Positions 1 to 9,182 are shown, numbered from the stretch's first letter. The stretch: 64,000 nt of DNA from CBDAPX01 sp965198725 (GCA_965198725.1 CBDAPX010000001.1:2728001-2792000), one strand, 5' to 3'. Notes: a model not told the origin generated them from the letters alone. A program made the numbers and translations.

Positions 1-2
1 CT

Positions 3-263
3 TGTTTCGCGACCCCGGGATGGAAAGGCGAAACGCAAGTGATGCAGATGGACCTCTCCGGTTTCGCAATAAGCGCGGGCTCTGCATGTTCCAGCGGCAA
101 GGTGCGCGCCAGTGCGGTGTTGACCGCGATGGGGTTTGACGACGAAACGGCCAGTTCGGCCATCCGGGTCTCTTTGGGGCCCGAAACGACAAAAGAAGAT
201 TTGCTGCGCTTTTCCGAAGCGTGGCTGAGCAAAGAAAAGAAACGACGAACGCGGGTGGCGTGA
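3..263 (+). CDS. Cysteine desulfurase, NifS/IscS-like (C-terminal part only)
   Basis: This is the last ~86 residues of a class V aminotransferase-fold cysteine desulfurase; the gene starts left of the window. The frame is open from base 3. The stretch GETQVMQMDLSGF leads into SAGSACSSGKV, the signature around the catalytic cysteine that takes sulfur from L-cysteine as a persulfide in NifS/IscS enzymes. The enzyme is PLP-dependent, but the PLP lysine lies outside the window. It sits 17 bases before sufB, so it is the first visible gene of the SUF operon and probably supplies sulfur for Fe-S assembly. A second desulfurase, SufS, ends the same operon; the two belong to different subfamilies. The assignment as a desulfurase is secure; the exact subfamily is inferred. 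Confidence 0.88.
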   Translation, partial: CFATPGWKGETQVMQMDLSGFAISAGSACSSGKVRASAVLTAMGFDDETASSAIRVSLGPETTKEDLLRFSEAWLSKEKKRRTRVA

Positions 264-280
264 GTCTAGAAAGGGTTGAT

Positions 281-1804
281 ATGGCCGCTTTGGACCAGGT
301 TGAGGTAAAAGAAGGCGTTGTTCAGGAAACCGTTGATGCGGTGCGCGAGGTCGGCGGTACGTATAAATATGGTTGGGAGACCGATATCGAGATGGAATAT
401 GCCCCCAAAGGGCTGACCCCGGATATCGTGCGCCTGATCAGCGAAAAAAACGACGAACCCGAATGGATGACCGAATGGCGGCTGGAGGCTTATCAACGCT
501 GGCTGACCAAGGAAGAGCCAAACTGGGCCATGGTCGATTACCCTGAGATCGATTTCCAGGATCAGTATTACTACGCCCGGCCCAAATCGATGGAAGTGAA
601 GCCAAAGTCACTCGATGAGGTCGACCCAAAACTCCTGGCCACATACGAAAAGCTTGGCATCCCTTTGAAAGAACAGATGATTCTGGCTGGCGTTGAAGGC
701 GCAGAAAACGCACCGGCGGAAGGGCGCAAAGTGGCCGTGGACGCGGTGTTTGACTCTGTGTCGGTCGGGACAACTTTTCAGGAAGAGCTGAAAAAAGCCG
801 GCGTGATTTTCTGCTCAATCTCCGAGGCTATTCGCGAGCATCCGGAACTGGTCAAGAAGTACCTCGGCTCTGTGGTGCCCGTGTCTGACAATTTCTACGC
901 CACGCTGAACTCTGCGGTGTTCTCGGATGGCTCGTTTGTCTACGTGCCGCCAAACACGCGCTGCCCGATGGAGCTGTCGACCTATTTCCGGATCAATGCG
1001 GAAAACACCGGCCAGTTCGAACGCACGCTGATCATCGCGGACAAGGGCTCTTACGTGTCTTACCTTGAAGGCTGCACCGCGCCGCAACGGGATACGTCCC
1101 AGCTGCACGCGGCTGTTGTCGAGATCATCATCGAGGAAGATGCTGAGGTGAAATATTCCACGGTTCAGAACTGGTACCCGGGCGATGAGAATGGCAAGGG
1201 CGGCATTTATAACTTCGTGACCAAACGCGCCGATTGTCGAGGTGACCAGGCCAAGGTGATGTGGACCCAAGTGGAAACCGGATCTGCCGTGACCTGGAAG
1301 TACCCGTCGTGCATTTTGCGGGGTGATGATGCGCAGGGCGAGTTTTATTCGATCGCCATCGCCAACAACTATCAACAGGCCGATACCGGCACAAAAATGG
1401 TGCATCTGGGCAAAAACACCAAGTCACGCATCGTGTCCAAAGGGATCAGCGCGGGGCGGGCTCAGAACACCTATCGCGGTCTGGTGTCGATGCACCCCAA
1501 GGCCAAGAATTCGCGTAACTACACGCAGTGTGACAGCCTGTTGATCGGTGACAAATGCGGTGCACATACGGTTCCGTATATCGAGGTCAAGAACAATTCG
1601 TCGCGCGTGGAACACGAAGCCACCACATCCAAGGTGGATGACGAACAAATGTTCTACTGCCGCCAACGGGGCATGGACGAAGAAGAGGCCGTGGCGTTGA
1701 TCGTGAACGGCTTTGCCAAGGAAGTGCTGCAAGCGCTGCCAATGGAGTTCGCCATGGAAGCGCAACAGCTGGTCGCGATTTCGTTGGAAGGATCGGTGGG
1801 GTAA
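281..1804 (+). CDS. sufB: Fe-S cluster assembly scaffold SufB
   Basis: SufB is the scaffold subunit of the cytoplasmic SufBC2D complex, on which [Fe-S] clusters are built. The 507-residue product has family length. It shows the conserved C-terminal beta-helix core with the cysteine-containing GDKCGAHTVPYIEVKN stretch, followed by the helical block FYCRQRG, VNGFAKEVLQALP and a SLEGSVG ending typical of SufB. The ATG at 281 is chosen over an upstream GTG at 221: it has an AAGGG ribosome site just before it and avoids overlap with the desulfurase. It is followed by ybjQ-like, sufC and sufD in the same direction, which fits a SUF operon. Identification is very secure. Confidence 0.97.
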   Translation: MAALDQVEVKEGVVQETVDAVREVGGTYKYGWETDIEMEYAPKGLTPDIVRLISEKNDEPEWMTEWRLEAYQRWLTKEEPNWAMVDYPEIDFQDQYYYARPKSMEVKPKSLDEVDPKLLATYEKLGIPLKEQMILAGVEGAENAPAEGRKVAVDAVFDSVSVGTTFQEELKKAGVIFCSISEAIREHPELVKKYLGSVVPVSDNFYATLNSAVFSDGSFVYVPPNTRCPMELSTYFRINAENTGQFERTLIIADKGSYVSYLEGCTAPQRDTSQLHAAVVEIIIEEDAEVKYSTVQNWYPGDENGKGGIYNFVTKRADCRGDQAKVMWTQVETGSAVTWKYPSCILRGDDAQGEFYSIAIANNYQQADTGTKMVHLGKNTKSRIVSKGISAGRAQNTYRGLVSMHPKAKNSRNYTQCDSLLIGDKCGAHTVPYIEVKNNSSRVEHEATTSKVDDEQMFYCRQRGMDEEEAVALIVNGFAKEVLQALPMEFAMEAQQLVAISLEGSVG

Positions 1805-1836
1805 CCACCTGTCGAAAGATTGGTACGAGGGTCGCT

Positions 1837-2148
1837 ATGATTGTCACCACCACACCATCCGTCGAAGGCTATCAGATCGCCGAATACAAGGGCATCGTCG
1901 TCGGCGAGGCGATCTTGGGTGCGAACGTTTTTCGTGATGTCTTCGCGGGGATTACCGACATCATCGGTGGCCGCTCTGGCGCCTATGAACAAGAACTGGG
2001 CCGCGCGCGTGAGATCGCCCTGGCCGAGTTGGAAGAGCGGGCGGCCGAACGTGGTGCCACGGCCGTTGTGGGTGTCGATCTGGATTATGAAGTGGTCAAC
2101 AGCATTCTGATGGTCAGCGCGTCCGGCACAGCGGTGGTGCTTGGTTAA
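1837..2148 (+). CDS. YbjQ/UPF0145-family protein
   Basis: A 103-residue protein of the YbjQ (UPF0145, 'heavy-metal-binding domain') family. The family pattern is visible from end to end: a start with VTTTPSVEG, GEAILGANVFRD, an IIGGRSGAYEQEL block, AREIALAELEERA, and the end GATAVVGVDLDYEV. Members form small oligomeric alpha/beta folds. Their biochemical role is not settled, and metal binding is a family label, not a demonstrated function here. The gene lies 32 bases after sufB and ends directly at the start of the next gene, so it is co-transcribed with the SUF genes. A link to metal or Fe-S homeostasis is only an inference from position. Confidence 0.85.
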   Translation: MIVTTTPSVEGYQIAEYKGIVVGEAILGANVFRDVFAGITDIIGGRSGAYEQELGRAREIALAELEERAAERGATAVVGVDLDYEVVNSILMVSASGTAVVLG

Positions 2149-2978
2149 ATGGATCTCGCGATGAACCAGAACACCCAGCCGCTCAAGCTGAATTGGTGGC
2201 GGGGCAAGCCAAATTTCGGTGATGCGCTTTCGCAGCTGGTGGTCGCGCATGTGTCGGGTCGACCGGTGGAACATGCAAAACCATGGGAGTGTGACCTGTT
2301 CGGGATCGGGTCACTCCTGCATGTCGTGCGTAAGCAATATCTAGAGCCGACGGCTCATGCGCCTTGGCTTTGGGGAACAGGCGCATTGCGGGTGATTAAG
2401 CCTGACTTTTTGTCCAATGTTCAGATTGCCATCCTGCGCGGCCCGATCACCGCCGCCTTGCTGGATGTCAAGACGGCAGTTTTTGGCGATCCGGGCTTGC
2501 TGAGCGCCGAGGTTTTGGGGCCGGTCGACCGTCAGGACGACAAAATCGCATTGGTGCCGCATCATACCCAGATGGACGATCCCCGGTTCGCGGCTATGGC
2601 CGCGATGGAACCAGCGCTGAAGCTCATTGATGTGGCCGGTCCGCCGGAAACCGTCTGTCGAGAGATCGCACGTTGCAAACATGTCATCTCTGCCAGTTTG
2701 CATGGCCTGATCGTGGCGGATTCTTACAGCATCCAAATACTTGGATGGACCCGGAAAGTCAGGGGCGGCTAAAGTACCACGATTACGCTGCGTCGGTGGG
2801 CCGAAAAATGACGGCGCCGATCTCGGTCAACGATGTTGCCACTTATGCAAGGCACACCAAGGATGCGCATTTGCCCTATATGGACGCAGTCGAAGAGGCC
2901 TGTGAGGCCCTCAAAACTCATTTTCCGGCGCCTTTGCGCGCCGACTACGCAGAAAACTGGTCCGAATTCGGGCTGTGA
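2149..2978 (+). pseudogene. Polysaccharide pyruvyl transferase-like gene, frameshifted
   Basis: The first frame (2149-2772) encodes LNWWRGKPNFGDALSQ, an LWGTGALR motif, ILRGPITAALL, VFGDPGLL and ISASLHGLIVADSYSI. These are the ordered motifs of the polysaccharide pyruvyl transferase family. Family members continue with IPNTWxDP and LKYHDYAASVGR, and that sequence is found in another frame from about 2733 to 2978. One missing base, most simply one C in the run near 2730-2735, explains the shift. The intact protein would be about 276 residues. It is either a recently inactivated gene or a sequence error. It starts immediately at the ybjQ-like stop codon and sits 23 bases before sufC, an unexpected guest in a SUF operon. 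Its acceptor substrate cannot be deduced. Confidence 0.8.
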
Positions 2979-3001
2979 AGAAAGATACACGAGGACGAAA
3001 C

Positions 3002-3757
3002 ATGCTGAATATCAACAACCTGCACGTCAAACTTGAGGATGAAGACAAGCAAATCCTGAAAGGCGTCAACCTGTCCGTCGAAGCGGGTAAAGTCCACGCG
3101 ATCATGGGTCCGAATGGATCAGGCAAGTCGACACTGTCATACGTGTTGTCGGGCCGCGATGGGTACGAAGTGACCGACGGCGGTGCGGTGTTGGAAGGCG
3201 AAGACCTGTTGGATATGGAGCCCGAAGAGCGTGCTGCAGCCGGTCTATTTCTGGCGTTCCAATACCCTGTGGAAATCCCCGGGGTGGGCAACATGACCTT
3301 CTTGCGCACTGCGGTCAATGCACAGCGCAAGGCGCGCGGTGAAGAAGAGATGTCAGCCACCGATTTCCTGAAGATGGTGCGCGCCAAGGCAAAGGACCTC
3401 AAGATTGATGCCGATATGCTGAAACGTCCGGTCAACGTTGGCTTTTCGGGTGGCGAAAAGAAACGCAACGAAATCCTGCAAATGGCTGTTCTGGAACCGA
3501 AAATGTGCATTCTGGACGAGACGGATTCCGGTCTGGATGTCGACGCGATGAAGCTGGTTTCTGAAGGTGTGAACGCCTTGCGCAGCGACGGGCGCGGGTT
3601 CTTGGTCATCACGCATTACCAGCGTCTTTTGGACCACATCAAACCCGATGTCGTACACATCATGGCCGATGGGCGCATCGTGAAAACCGGCGGCCCGGAA
3701 CTGGCGCTGGAAGTGGAAAACAACGGTTATGCCGATATTCTGGCGGAGGTGGCTTAA
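3002..3757 (+). CDS. sufC: Fe-S assembly ATPase SufC
   Basis: SufC is the ABC-type ATPase that drives the conformational changes of the SufBC2D scaffold complex. The 251-residue protein has the Walker A GPNGSGKST at residues 36-44, a VGFSGGEKKRNEI signature near residue 145 (the SufC variant of the ABC signature), Walker B CILDETDSGLDVD, and the switch histidine in VITHYQRLL. No membrane domain is present, as expected for this soluble ATPase. The ATG at 3002 is preferred over an upstream in-frame start at 2975 because it follows GAGGA and gives the usual N-terminus. It overlaps sufD by one base, which implies translational coupling. Confidence 0.97.
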   Translation: MLNINNLHVKLEDEDKQILKGVNLSVEAGKVHAIMGPNGSGKSTLSYVLSGRDGYEVTDGGAVLEGEDLLDMEPEERAAAGLFLAFQYPVEIPGVGNMTFLRTAVNAQRKARGEEEMSATDFLKMVRAKAKDLKIDADMLKRPVNVGFSGGEKKRNEILQMAVLEPKMCILDETDSGLDVDAMKLVSEGVNALRSDGRGFLVITHYQRLLDHIKPDVVHIMADGRIVKTGGPELALEVENNGYADILAEVA

Positions 3758-5037
3758 TGGCCTTGCCGAAAGCTCAAGAAACAGCGACCGAAGCGCGCCT
3801 TGCAACGCTGTCGTTTGATGGCACCGGATGGATGGCACCTGCACGCAACGATGCCCTCGCGCGGCTGCGCTCCATGGGTCTGCCAGAACGCGGCGATGAG
3901 TATTGGAAGTTCACGCGCCCCGATACCTTGAACGCTGTGGAGGCGCCCACTGCTGCGGTGTTTGAAACAGGGGAGACGCCGGTATTTGGGGACAAGGATC
4001 GGCTCAAAATTGTCTTTGTCGATGGTGTGTTTGACGCCGACGCCTCGGATGATCTGACGTTGGAAGGCGTGCGGATTGATCGTCTGGCGGATGTCGCAAG
4101 TGCGGACATTCATTGGGCCAAGGATCTTTACGGCGTGCTTGAGGCGCGTGGTCAGGATCCGGTTGCCCGGCCTTTTGCCGCCATGAACACGGCCTTTGCG
4201 ACCGATGGCATTGCCATTCACGTGACGGGCAAGCCAAGTAAACCGATTTCCCTGATTTATGGCCATAAATCAGAGCGTTCCGATGCGATCCTGCATCATG
4301 TTGTGCGCGTCCAAAGCGGGGCAGAGGCAACCATTCTGGAAACCGGACCTGCCGCGGCACGGTTCAACAAATGCATGGAGATCGATATCGCGGATGGTGG
4401 GGCATTGCACCATGTCCGTGCGCAAGGCCGCGATCACGAGCGCCGGGCTGTTACCCATATGTTCACGCGTTTGGGGCAAGAGTCGGTCTATAAATCGTTC
4501 ACTTTGACCGTGAACGGTGTGCTGACGCGCAACGAACAAATCGTTGAACTGACCGGAGACGACGCCATCGCACATGTTGCGGGTGCTTGTGTTGGCGATG
4601 GTGATTTTCATCACGATGATACGGTGTTTATCACGCATGACGCGGTGAATTGCGAAAGCCGGCAGGTGTTCAAAAAGGTGCTGCGCAACGGGGCCACGGG
4701 CGTTTTTCAGGGCAAAATCCTGGTGAAACCGGGCGCGCAAAAAACCGACGGGTACCAAATCAGTCAGTCGCTCTTGCTGGATGACGACAGCCAATTCCTG
4801 GCCAAACCGGAATTGGAGATTTATGCGGACGATGTCGCGTGCTCGCATGGGTCGACCAGCGGTGCGATCGATGAAGAAGCCCTGTTTTACCTTCAGTCGC
4901 GCGGTGTTCCGGCGCCGATTGCCACCGATTTGTTGACGCTCGCGTTTCTTGCGGAAGCGGTTGAGGAAATCGAGGATGAGGATCTGGCGTCCGATATCGT
5001 GAACCGTCTGGAAGGTTGGCTGTCCCGCCGTCGCTGA
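3757..5037 (+). CDS. sufD: Fe-S assembly scaffold partner SufD
   Basis: SufD is the SufB paralogue that pairs with it in the SufBC2D complex and helps iron acquisition. The 426-residue sequence has the N-terminal helical part with EYWKFTRPDTL and the beta-helix core. It ends in the family block CSHGSTSGAIDEEALFYLQSRG, which contains the histidine that in E. coli SufD is functionally important, and then TDLLTLAFLAEAVEEI. The start overlaps the sufC stop (TAATG). The next gene overlaps its stop in turn. Together with SufB, SufC and SufS this completes the core SUF machine; no sufA or sufE is visible next to it. Confidence 0.96.
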   Translation: MALPKAQETATEARLATLSFDGTGWMAPARNDALARLRSMGLPERGDEYWKFTRPDTLNAVEAPTAAVFETGETPVFGDKDRLKIVFVDGVFDADASDDLTLEGVRIDRLADVASADIHWAKDLYGVLEARGQDPVARPFAAMNTAFATDGIAIHVTGKPSKPISLIYGHKSERSDAILHHVVRVQSGAEATILETGPAAARFNKCMEIDIADGGALHHVRAQGRDHERRAVTHMFTRLGQESVYKSFTLTVNGVLTRNEQIVELTGDDAIAHVAGACVGDGDFHHDDTVFITHDAVNCESRQVFKKVLRNGATGVFQGKILVKPGAQKTDGYQISQSLLLDDDSQFLAKPELEIYADDVACSHGSTSGAIDEEALFYLQSRGVPAPIATDLLTLAFLAEAVEEIEDEDLASDIVNRLEGWLSRRR

Positions 5038-5522
5038 TGCCTGTCACCAATGATATAACGGCAACCTATCGCGGACCGGGAAAGGTCATGCGAAAACTCC
5101 TGTCCATGGGGCAGCGCGAAGATCGCGCGCTGGCCTTTTTGATGGCCGGGTGCCTGATCGTGTTTGTCGCGCAATTACCTCGGCTTGCGCGCGAGGCGCA
5201 TATCACCGGCCAAGAACTGAACATGTTGATGGGCGGGGCCTTGCTCGGCTGGATCATCATCGCGCCATTGTTCTTTTACCTGATTGCCGCGCTGTCGCAT
5301 TTGTTTGCCAAAACCGTCGGCGGCAAGGGCAGCTGGTTCGGCGCACGGCTGGCGCTCTTTTGGGCGTTGTTGGCGTCTTCGCCGCTTTTGCTGTTGCACG
5401 GGCTGGTCGCCGGTTTCATTGGGGAAGGGCCCGCATTGCAAATCGTTGGCGCGATCTGGATCGCGATCTTTTTGTGGTTTTGGGTCATGGGGCTCAGGCA
5501 AGCCGAAAGGGCGGCGGAATGA
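5037..5522 (+). CDS. YIP1-family membrane protein (first of pair)
   Basis: A 161-residue polytopic membrane protein of the Yip1/YIPF type common in roseobacters. Four or five hydrophobic segments are visible, for example ALAFLMAGCLIVFVAQL, ALLGWIIIAPLFFYLIAAL, LALFWALLASSPLLLLHGLV and AIWIAIFLWFWVMGL. The ATG at 5037 overlaps the sufD TGA; a longer in-frame ORF from 5016 would overlap sufD further and is less likely. It overlaps the next Yip1-like gene by four bases. No catalytic motif is seen. Because both Yip1 genes lie between sufD and sufS, they are transcribed with the SUF genes, but their role in Fe-S assembly is unknown. Confidence 0.82.
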   Translation: MPVTNDITATYRGPGKVMRKLLSMGQREDRALAFLMAGCLIVFVAQLPRLAREAHITGQELNMLMGGALLGWIIIAPLFFYLIAALSHLFAKTVGGKGSWFGARLALFWALLASSPLLLLHGLVAGFIGEGPALQIVGAIWIAIFLWFWVMGLRQAERAAE

Positions 5523-6100
5523 ATTTTGCCGCATTCAGAGAATTGACGATTGCCTCGGTGACCCAGCCCGCGAACGCGGCGCGGTTTCTGTTGGCCCAGT
5601 CATTGCCGCAAAACGTGTTGTGGGTCGCCTTGGTGCTGGTCGCTGTTTTGAATGCGATTGTGTTCACGGTGTCGCAATTGTTGGTGCAAGCACCTGACTC
5701 GGCCTTGCCGGGCCTTTTTGCCTCTCCAATCGTCTATCTGGGCTTCGTCTTTGGCGCTTTGGTCATCATGATTTATGCCATCTTCTGGACGGGCCGGGGC
5801 TTGGGCGGGCAGGCGGCGTTAGAAGACGTCATGGTCGTCATGATCTGGTTGCAGGTGCTGCGCGTGATCGTCCAGCTGGCCGCCTTGGTTTTGGTCCTGA
5901 CCGTTCCGGTTTTGTCGGCGCTTTTGGTCTTTGCCGCGGCAGTCATTGGCACTTACATTCTGCTGCATTTCGTGAATGAGGCGCATCGCCTAGGCTCTTT
6001 ATGGCGGGCCGCAGGTGTCCTTATAGCGTCCGTGGTCGCTATGACCTTGGGCTTATCCCTTCTTTTGTCCCTGACCGGGGCCCCACTGATCGGAGTGTGA
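5519..6100 (+). CDS. YIP1-family membrane protein (second of pair)
   Basis: A 193-residue membrane protein with a soluble N-terminus (FRELTIASVTQPANAARFLL) followed by about five hydrophobic segments: VLWVALVLVAVLNAIVF, PIVYLGFVFGALVIMIYAIF, VIVQLAALVLVLTVPVL, LLVFAAAVIGTYILL and AGVLIASVVAMTLGLSLLL. The N-terminal pattern, with a PxxxARxLL motif before the first segment, fits the bacterial Yip1 domain. It overlaps the preceding gene by four bases (ATGA), and sufS starts six bases after its stop. The start at 5519 is preferred to earlier in-frame codons that would lie deep inside the first yip1 gene. Confidence 0.8.
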   Translation: MNFAAFRELTIASVTQPANAARFLLAQSLPQNVLWVALVLVAVLNAIVFTVSQLLVQAPDSALPGLFASPIVYLGFVFGALVIMIYAIFWTGRGLGGQAALEDVMVVMIWLQVLRVIVQLAALVLVLTVPVLSALLVFAAAVIGTYILLHFVNEAHRLGSLWRAAGVLIASVVAMTLGLSLLLSLTGAPLIGV

Positions 6101-6105
6101 CGATC

Positions 6106-7326
6106 ATGTATGATGTAAACGCGATCCGGGCCGAATTTCCGATATTGTCCCGTGAAGTGAACGGTAAGCCTCTGGTCTACCTCGATAACGGCGCATCCGC
6201 GCAAAAGCCTCAGGTGGTCATCGATGCCATCGCAACGGCCTATTCGCAGGAATACGCCAACGTGCATCGCGGTCTGCATTTCCTGTCCAATCTGGCGACA
6301 GAGAAATATGAGGGCGTCCGCGACACGATTGCGCGGTTCCTGAACGCCAAGAGCCCGGATGAGATCGTCATGAACTCTGGCACAACCGAGGGGATCAACC
6401 TTGTCGCCTATGGGTGGGCCATGCCACGGCTAGAGGCCGGGGATGAGATTATTCTGAGCGTGATGGAGCATCACGCCAACATCGTGCCATGGCATTTCTT
6501 GCGGGAACGGCAAGGCGTGGTGTTGAAATGGGTCGATGTCGACAGCACCGGCGCTTTGGACCCCCAGGCCGTGATTGACGCGATTGGGCCCAAGACCAAG
6601 CTGATCGCAATCACTCATCTGTCCAACGTTTTGGGCACAAAGGTTGACGTCAAAACCATCACCAAAGCGGCGCATGAAAAGGGTGTACCGGTTCTGGTGG
6701 ATGGCAGCCAATCGGCGGTTCACATGCCCGTCGATGTTCAGGACCTCTGCTGCGATTTCTTCGCCATCACGGGGCACAAGCTTTATGGTCCATCCGGTTC
6801 CGGCGCTATTTACATCAAATCGGACCGGATGAAAGAAATGCACCCCTTCATCGGCGGCGGGGACATGATCAAGGAAGTGTCCAAATCCGAAGTGATTTAC
6901 AACGACCCACCGATGAAGTTTGAGGCCGGAACACCCGGCATCGTACAAATGATCGGTTTAGGCGCGGCGCTCGATTACCTTATGGCCTTGGGGATGGACA
7001 ACGTCGCAGCGCATGAAGACGCGTTGCGCGACTATACCCGTGATAAACTGAATGGGCTCAACTGGCTGCAGGTTCAGGGTCAAACCGCGGATAAGGCGGC
7101 CATCTTTAGCTTTACGCTGGATGGGGCGGCTCATGCGCATGATATTTCCACCATTCTGGACAAAAAGGGCGTCGCGGTGCGCGCCGGTCACCACTGTGCG
7201 GGCCCGTTGATGGATCACTTGGGTGTTGCGGCAACCTGCCGGGCGTCCTTTGGTCTTTATAATACAACGGAAGAGGTGGATGTGCTCGTGGACGCGCTGA
7301 ACCTCGCCCACGAGCTGTTTGCCTGA
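6106..7326 (+). CDS. sufS: Cysteine desulfurase SufS
   Basis: SufS is the group II cysteine desulfurase that supplies persulfide sulfur to the SUF system, normally via SufE or SufU. The 406-residue protein has the PLP pocket motif HHANIVPWHFL, the PLP-binding lysine in ITGHKLYGPSG (about residue 225), and the catalytic cysteine in RAGHHCAGPLM (about residue 364). That is the RxGHHCA arrangement of SufS-type enzymes, distinct from the SSGK loop of the desulfurase at the start of the operon. The ATG at 6106 gives the standard MYDVNAIRAEFP start. It is the last plus-strand gene of the cluster; the next gene is convergent and only three bases away. Confidence 0.96.
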   Translation: MYDVNAIRAEFPILSREVNGKPLVYLDNGASAQKPQVVIDAIATAYSQEYANVHRGLHFLSNLATEKYEGVRDTIARFLNAKSPDEIVMNSGTTEGINLVAYGWAMPRLEAGDEIILSVMEHHANIVPWHFLRERQGVVLKWVDVDSTGALDPQAVIDAIGPKTKLIAITHLSNVLGTKVDVKTITKAAHEKGVPVLVDGSQSAVHMPVDVQDLCCDFFAITGHKLYGPSGSGAIYIKSDRMKEMHPFIGGGDMIKEVSKSEVIYNDPPMKFEAGTPGIVQMIGLGAALDYLMALGMDNVAAHEDALRDYTRDKLNGLNWLQVQGQTADKAAIFSFTLDGAAHAHDISTILDKKGVAVRAGHHCAGPLMDHLGVAATCRASFGLYNTTEEVDVLVDALNLAHELFA

Positions 7327-7329
7327 CGA

Positions 7330-8832
7330 TTACCCGTTTTTCAGTTGATCGGCATGGGCGACATCGCCGCGATGCTGTTCAACAAACTTCAGGATGCCGG
7401 CCATAACACCGCCAGCATTGTCGAACTTGTGCCATGGGCGGAACCCATGCGCATGCCAATAGGTCGTTGGGTCCAGACGCAAGAGGCGGGCAAAGACAGA
7501 CGACACAATTGATCCGCCGACACCGGCGAGCTTGTCGTGACCAAACTCTTTACCTTCCTGCAGACAATAGAACCACAGCGGCGTTTTCTGGATGCCGTGA
7601 TGTGCCAGCACATCCGGAACATCGAGGATCGGGATATCCGCTCCCAGACGATGGTTCAGGTCATGCGCGATCTTTTGACCATGCATCAGCTGATAGGTGT
7701 AGCGGTCCCGCAGGATGTTCCGCAAAGGCAGGTTCTGCGTTTGGCTTAGTGGCAGCGTGACACCCACATCGTGCAGCTCCATCTCATCATGGATGAAGGG
7801 CAGGCTGAGCAACGGCGCCCCAATGGACGTCCCAACCGGACGTGCTTTGGGGGCGCCAACGCCGTCGATATCGAAGAATTGGGCAAATTCGATATTGCTT
7901 GCGGTATCCCGGCGACCAAAGCCCAACAGCGTGGTCATCGAGGTTGGATCTGCTCCAGCGTGCAAGCGATAGCCCGGCTGGGTCGTCGCATGGCCAAACC
8001 GATAGGCCGCACCGGTAAACTCTACCGGCATCACGGCTGCATCATGCCCAAAGAGGTCGTTGATCCGCGCCTCATCCAGACAGGACTGATCCACAAAGGC
8101 GGGCAGGAACTCGTTCCAGACAACCCATTGGTAATGCATCCGAACGAACCTGCGGACTTCTTCAAAGCTCAGCTGGGTCGGGTGCACGTGCTGCGCCCAA
8201 TCATCATGGGCGGTGCCCATCCGCGCGCAATCATGGATGTCGCTCTGCGCATCAGATTCATTGGCAAACATCGTCATCAGGATGTTGTGCAACGCGATAA
8301 ACGCACCCTGGATTTGGCTGACCAGAAGGTTTTCATCATTCCGGGGATCACCGATCAAGGCAGTACCGTTTGACGTCCTTGCCAGATCAAACGCGTTTTC
8401 AGCAGTCCCAAAGACCAACATACCTTCCGCATCGCCGCTTCCATAAAGAAACGGCGTCGCCTCAGGCCCCGCGCCATAGACACAGTCAAGATCCAGCGTT
8501 GGTGTCCGCACGTTCGGGATCGTCGAGGGGACAATTCGCGTCCCAAGTGCGCTTGTAGCGTCCAGCGTGATATCGTGGTCGATGAACTGTCCCAAAAACG
8601 TCATACCCGCCGACGCTGGACCGTTTTCTTCTGTGTCAGAGCCCATTTCCTGGGTCAAATCCTCGTAAAACCCGATCAGTTTTTCATGCGTCAGGTTTTT
8701 GATGAAAACCGGATTTGCGGGGTAAAGTCGCCCAAGTGTCCGGGGCAACGGCGGGGCGCGTTCCGCTTCGGGTGCAAGGATTGCCTTGAGCAATTGATCA
8801 TAGCGGCTAAGGCCGTGTGGTAGACGCGGCAT
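7330..8832 (-). CDS. Animal-type haem peroxidase family protein
   Basis: A 500-residue member of the peroxidase-cyclooxygenase superfamily (animal haem-dependent peroxidase). Visible hallmarks are the distal motif FLGQFIDHDITLD, the block IGDPRNDENLLVSQIQGAFIALHN and the probable proximal-histidine helix FVRMHYQWVVWNEFLP. These enzymes use haem and H2O2 to oxidise halides or organic substrates. There is no obvious signal peptide or repeat domain, so it may be cytoplasmic or exported by another route. The ATG at 8832 has GGAG six bases before it; an upstream TTG lacks this. It converges on sufS, with three bases between the stop codons. Substrate unknown. Confidence 0.85.
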   Translation of the reverse strand: MPRLPHGLSRYDQLLKAILAPEAERAPPLPRTLGRLYPANPVFIKNLTHEKLIGFYEDLTQEMGSDTEENGPASAGMTFLGQFIDHDITLDATSALGTRIVPSTIPNVRTPTLDLDCVYGAGPEATPFLYGSGDAEGMLVFGTAENAFDLARTSNGTALIGDPRNDENLLVSQIQGAFIALHNILMTMFANESDAQSDIHDCARMGTAHDDWAQHVHPTQLSFEEVRRFVRMHYQWVVWNEFLPAFVDQSCLDEARINDLFGHDAAVMPVEFTGAAYRFGHATTQPGYRLHAGADPTSMTTLLGFGRRDTASNIEFAQFFDIDGVGAPKARPVGTSIGAPLLSLPFIHDEMELHDVGVTLPLSQTQNLPLRNILRDRYTYQLMHGQKIAHDLNHRLGADIPILDVPDVLAHHGIQKTPLWFYCLQEGKEFGHDKLAGVGGSIVSSVFARLLRLDPTTYWHAHGFRPWHKFDNAGGVMAGILKFVEQHRGDVAHADQLKNG

Positions 8833-9005
8833 GGCATTCTCCAAAAATTAAATTCGAAACAAAATGATTTGCGGCCGTAAAATTGACCTAAGGGAAGCTT
8901 AGCACACTTGATGCGACAGATCGGGTCAGGAATTCCTTACGCTGCGGATATCCGCCGAAGAAAGCTGTTGCGCGCCGGGGCGAAGACAGTTACCCAACGC
9001 CTCAC

Positions 9006-9046
<41 letters not shown>

Positions 9047-9182
9047 AGGATGTCAAGCGTGAGTTTGGATGATCGAAATTGATAAAAAGGAGTTCAGTTT
9101 CAAAGATTTACTGAAAGTCGAATTTTCGGAAATGACTTGCGGTAAATCGTTAGGTAACACATAGGTATCACCAAATCTCTTT

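Noticed and set aside
815..1405. Minus-strand ORFs opposite sufB
   Set aside because: Shadows of a very well conserved coding sequence.
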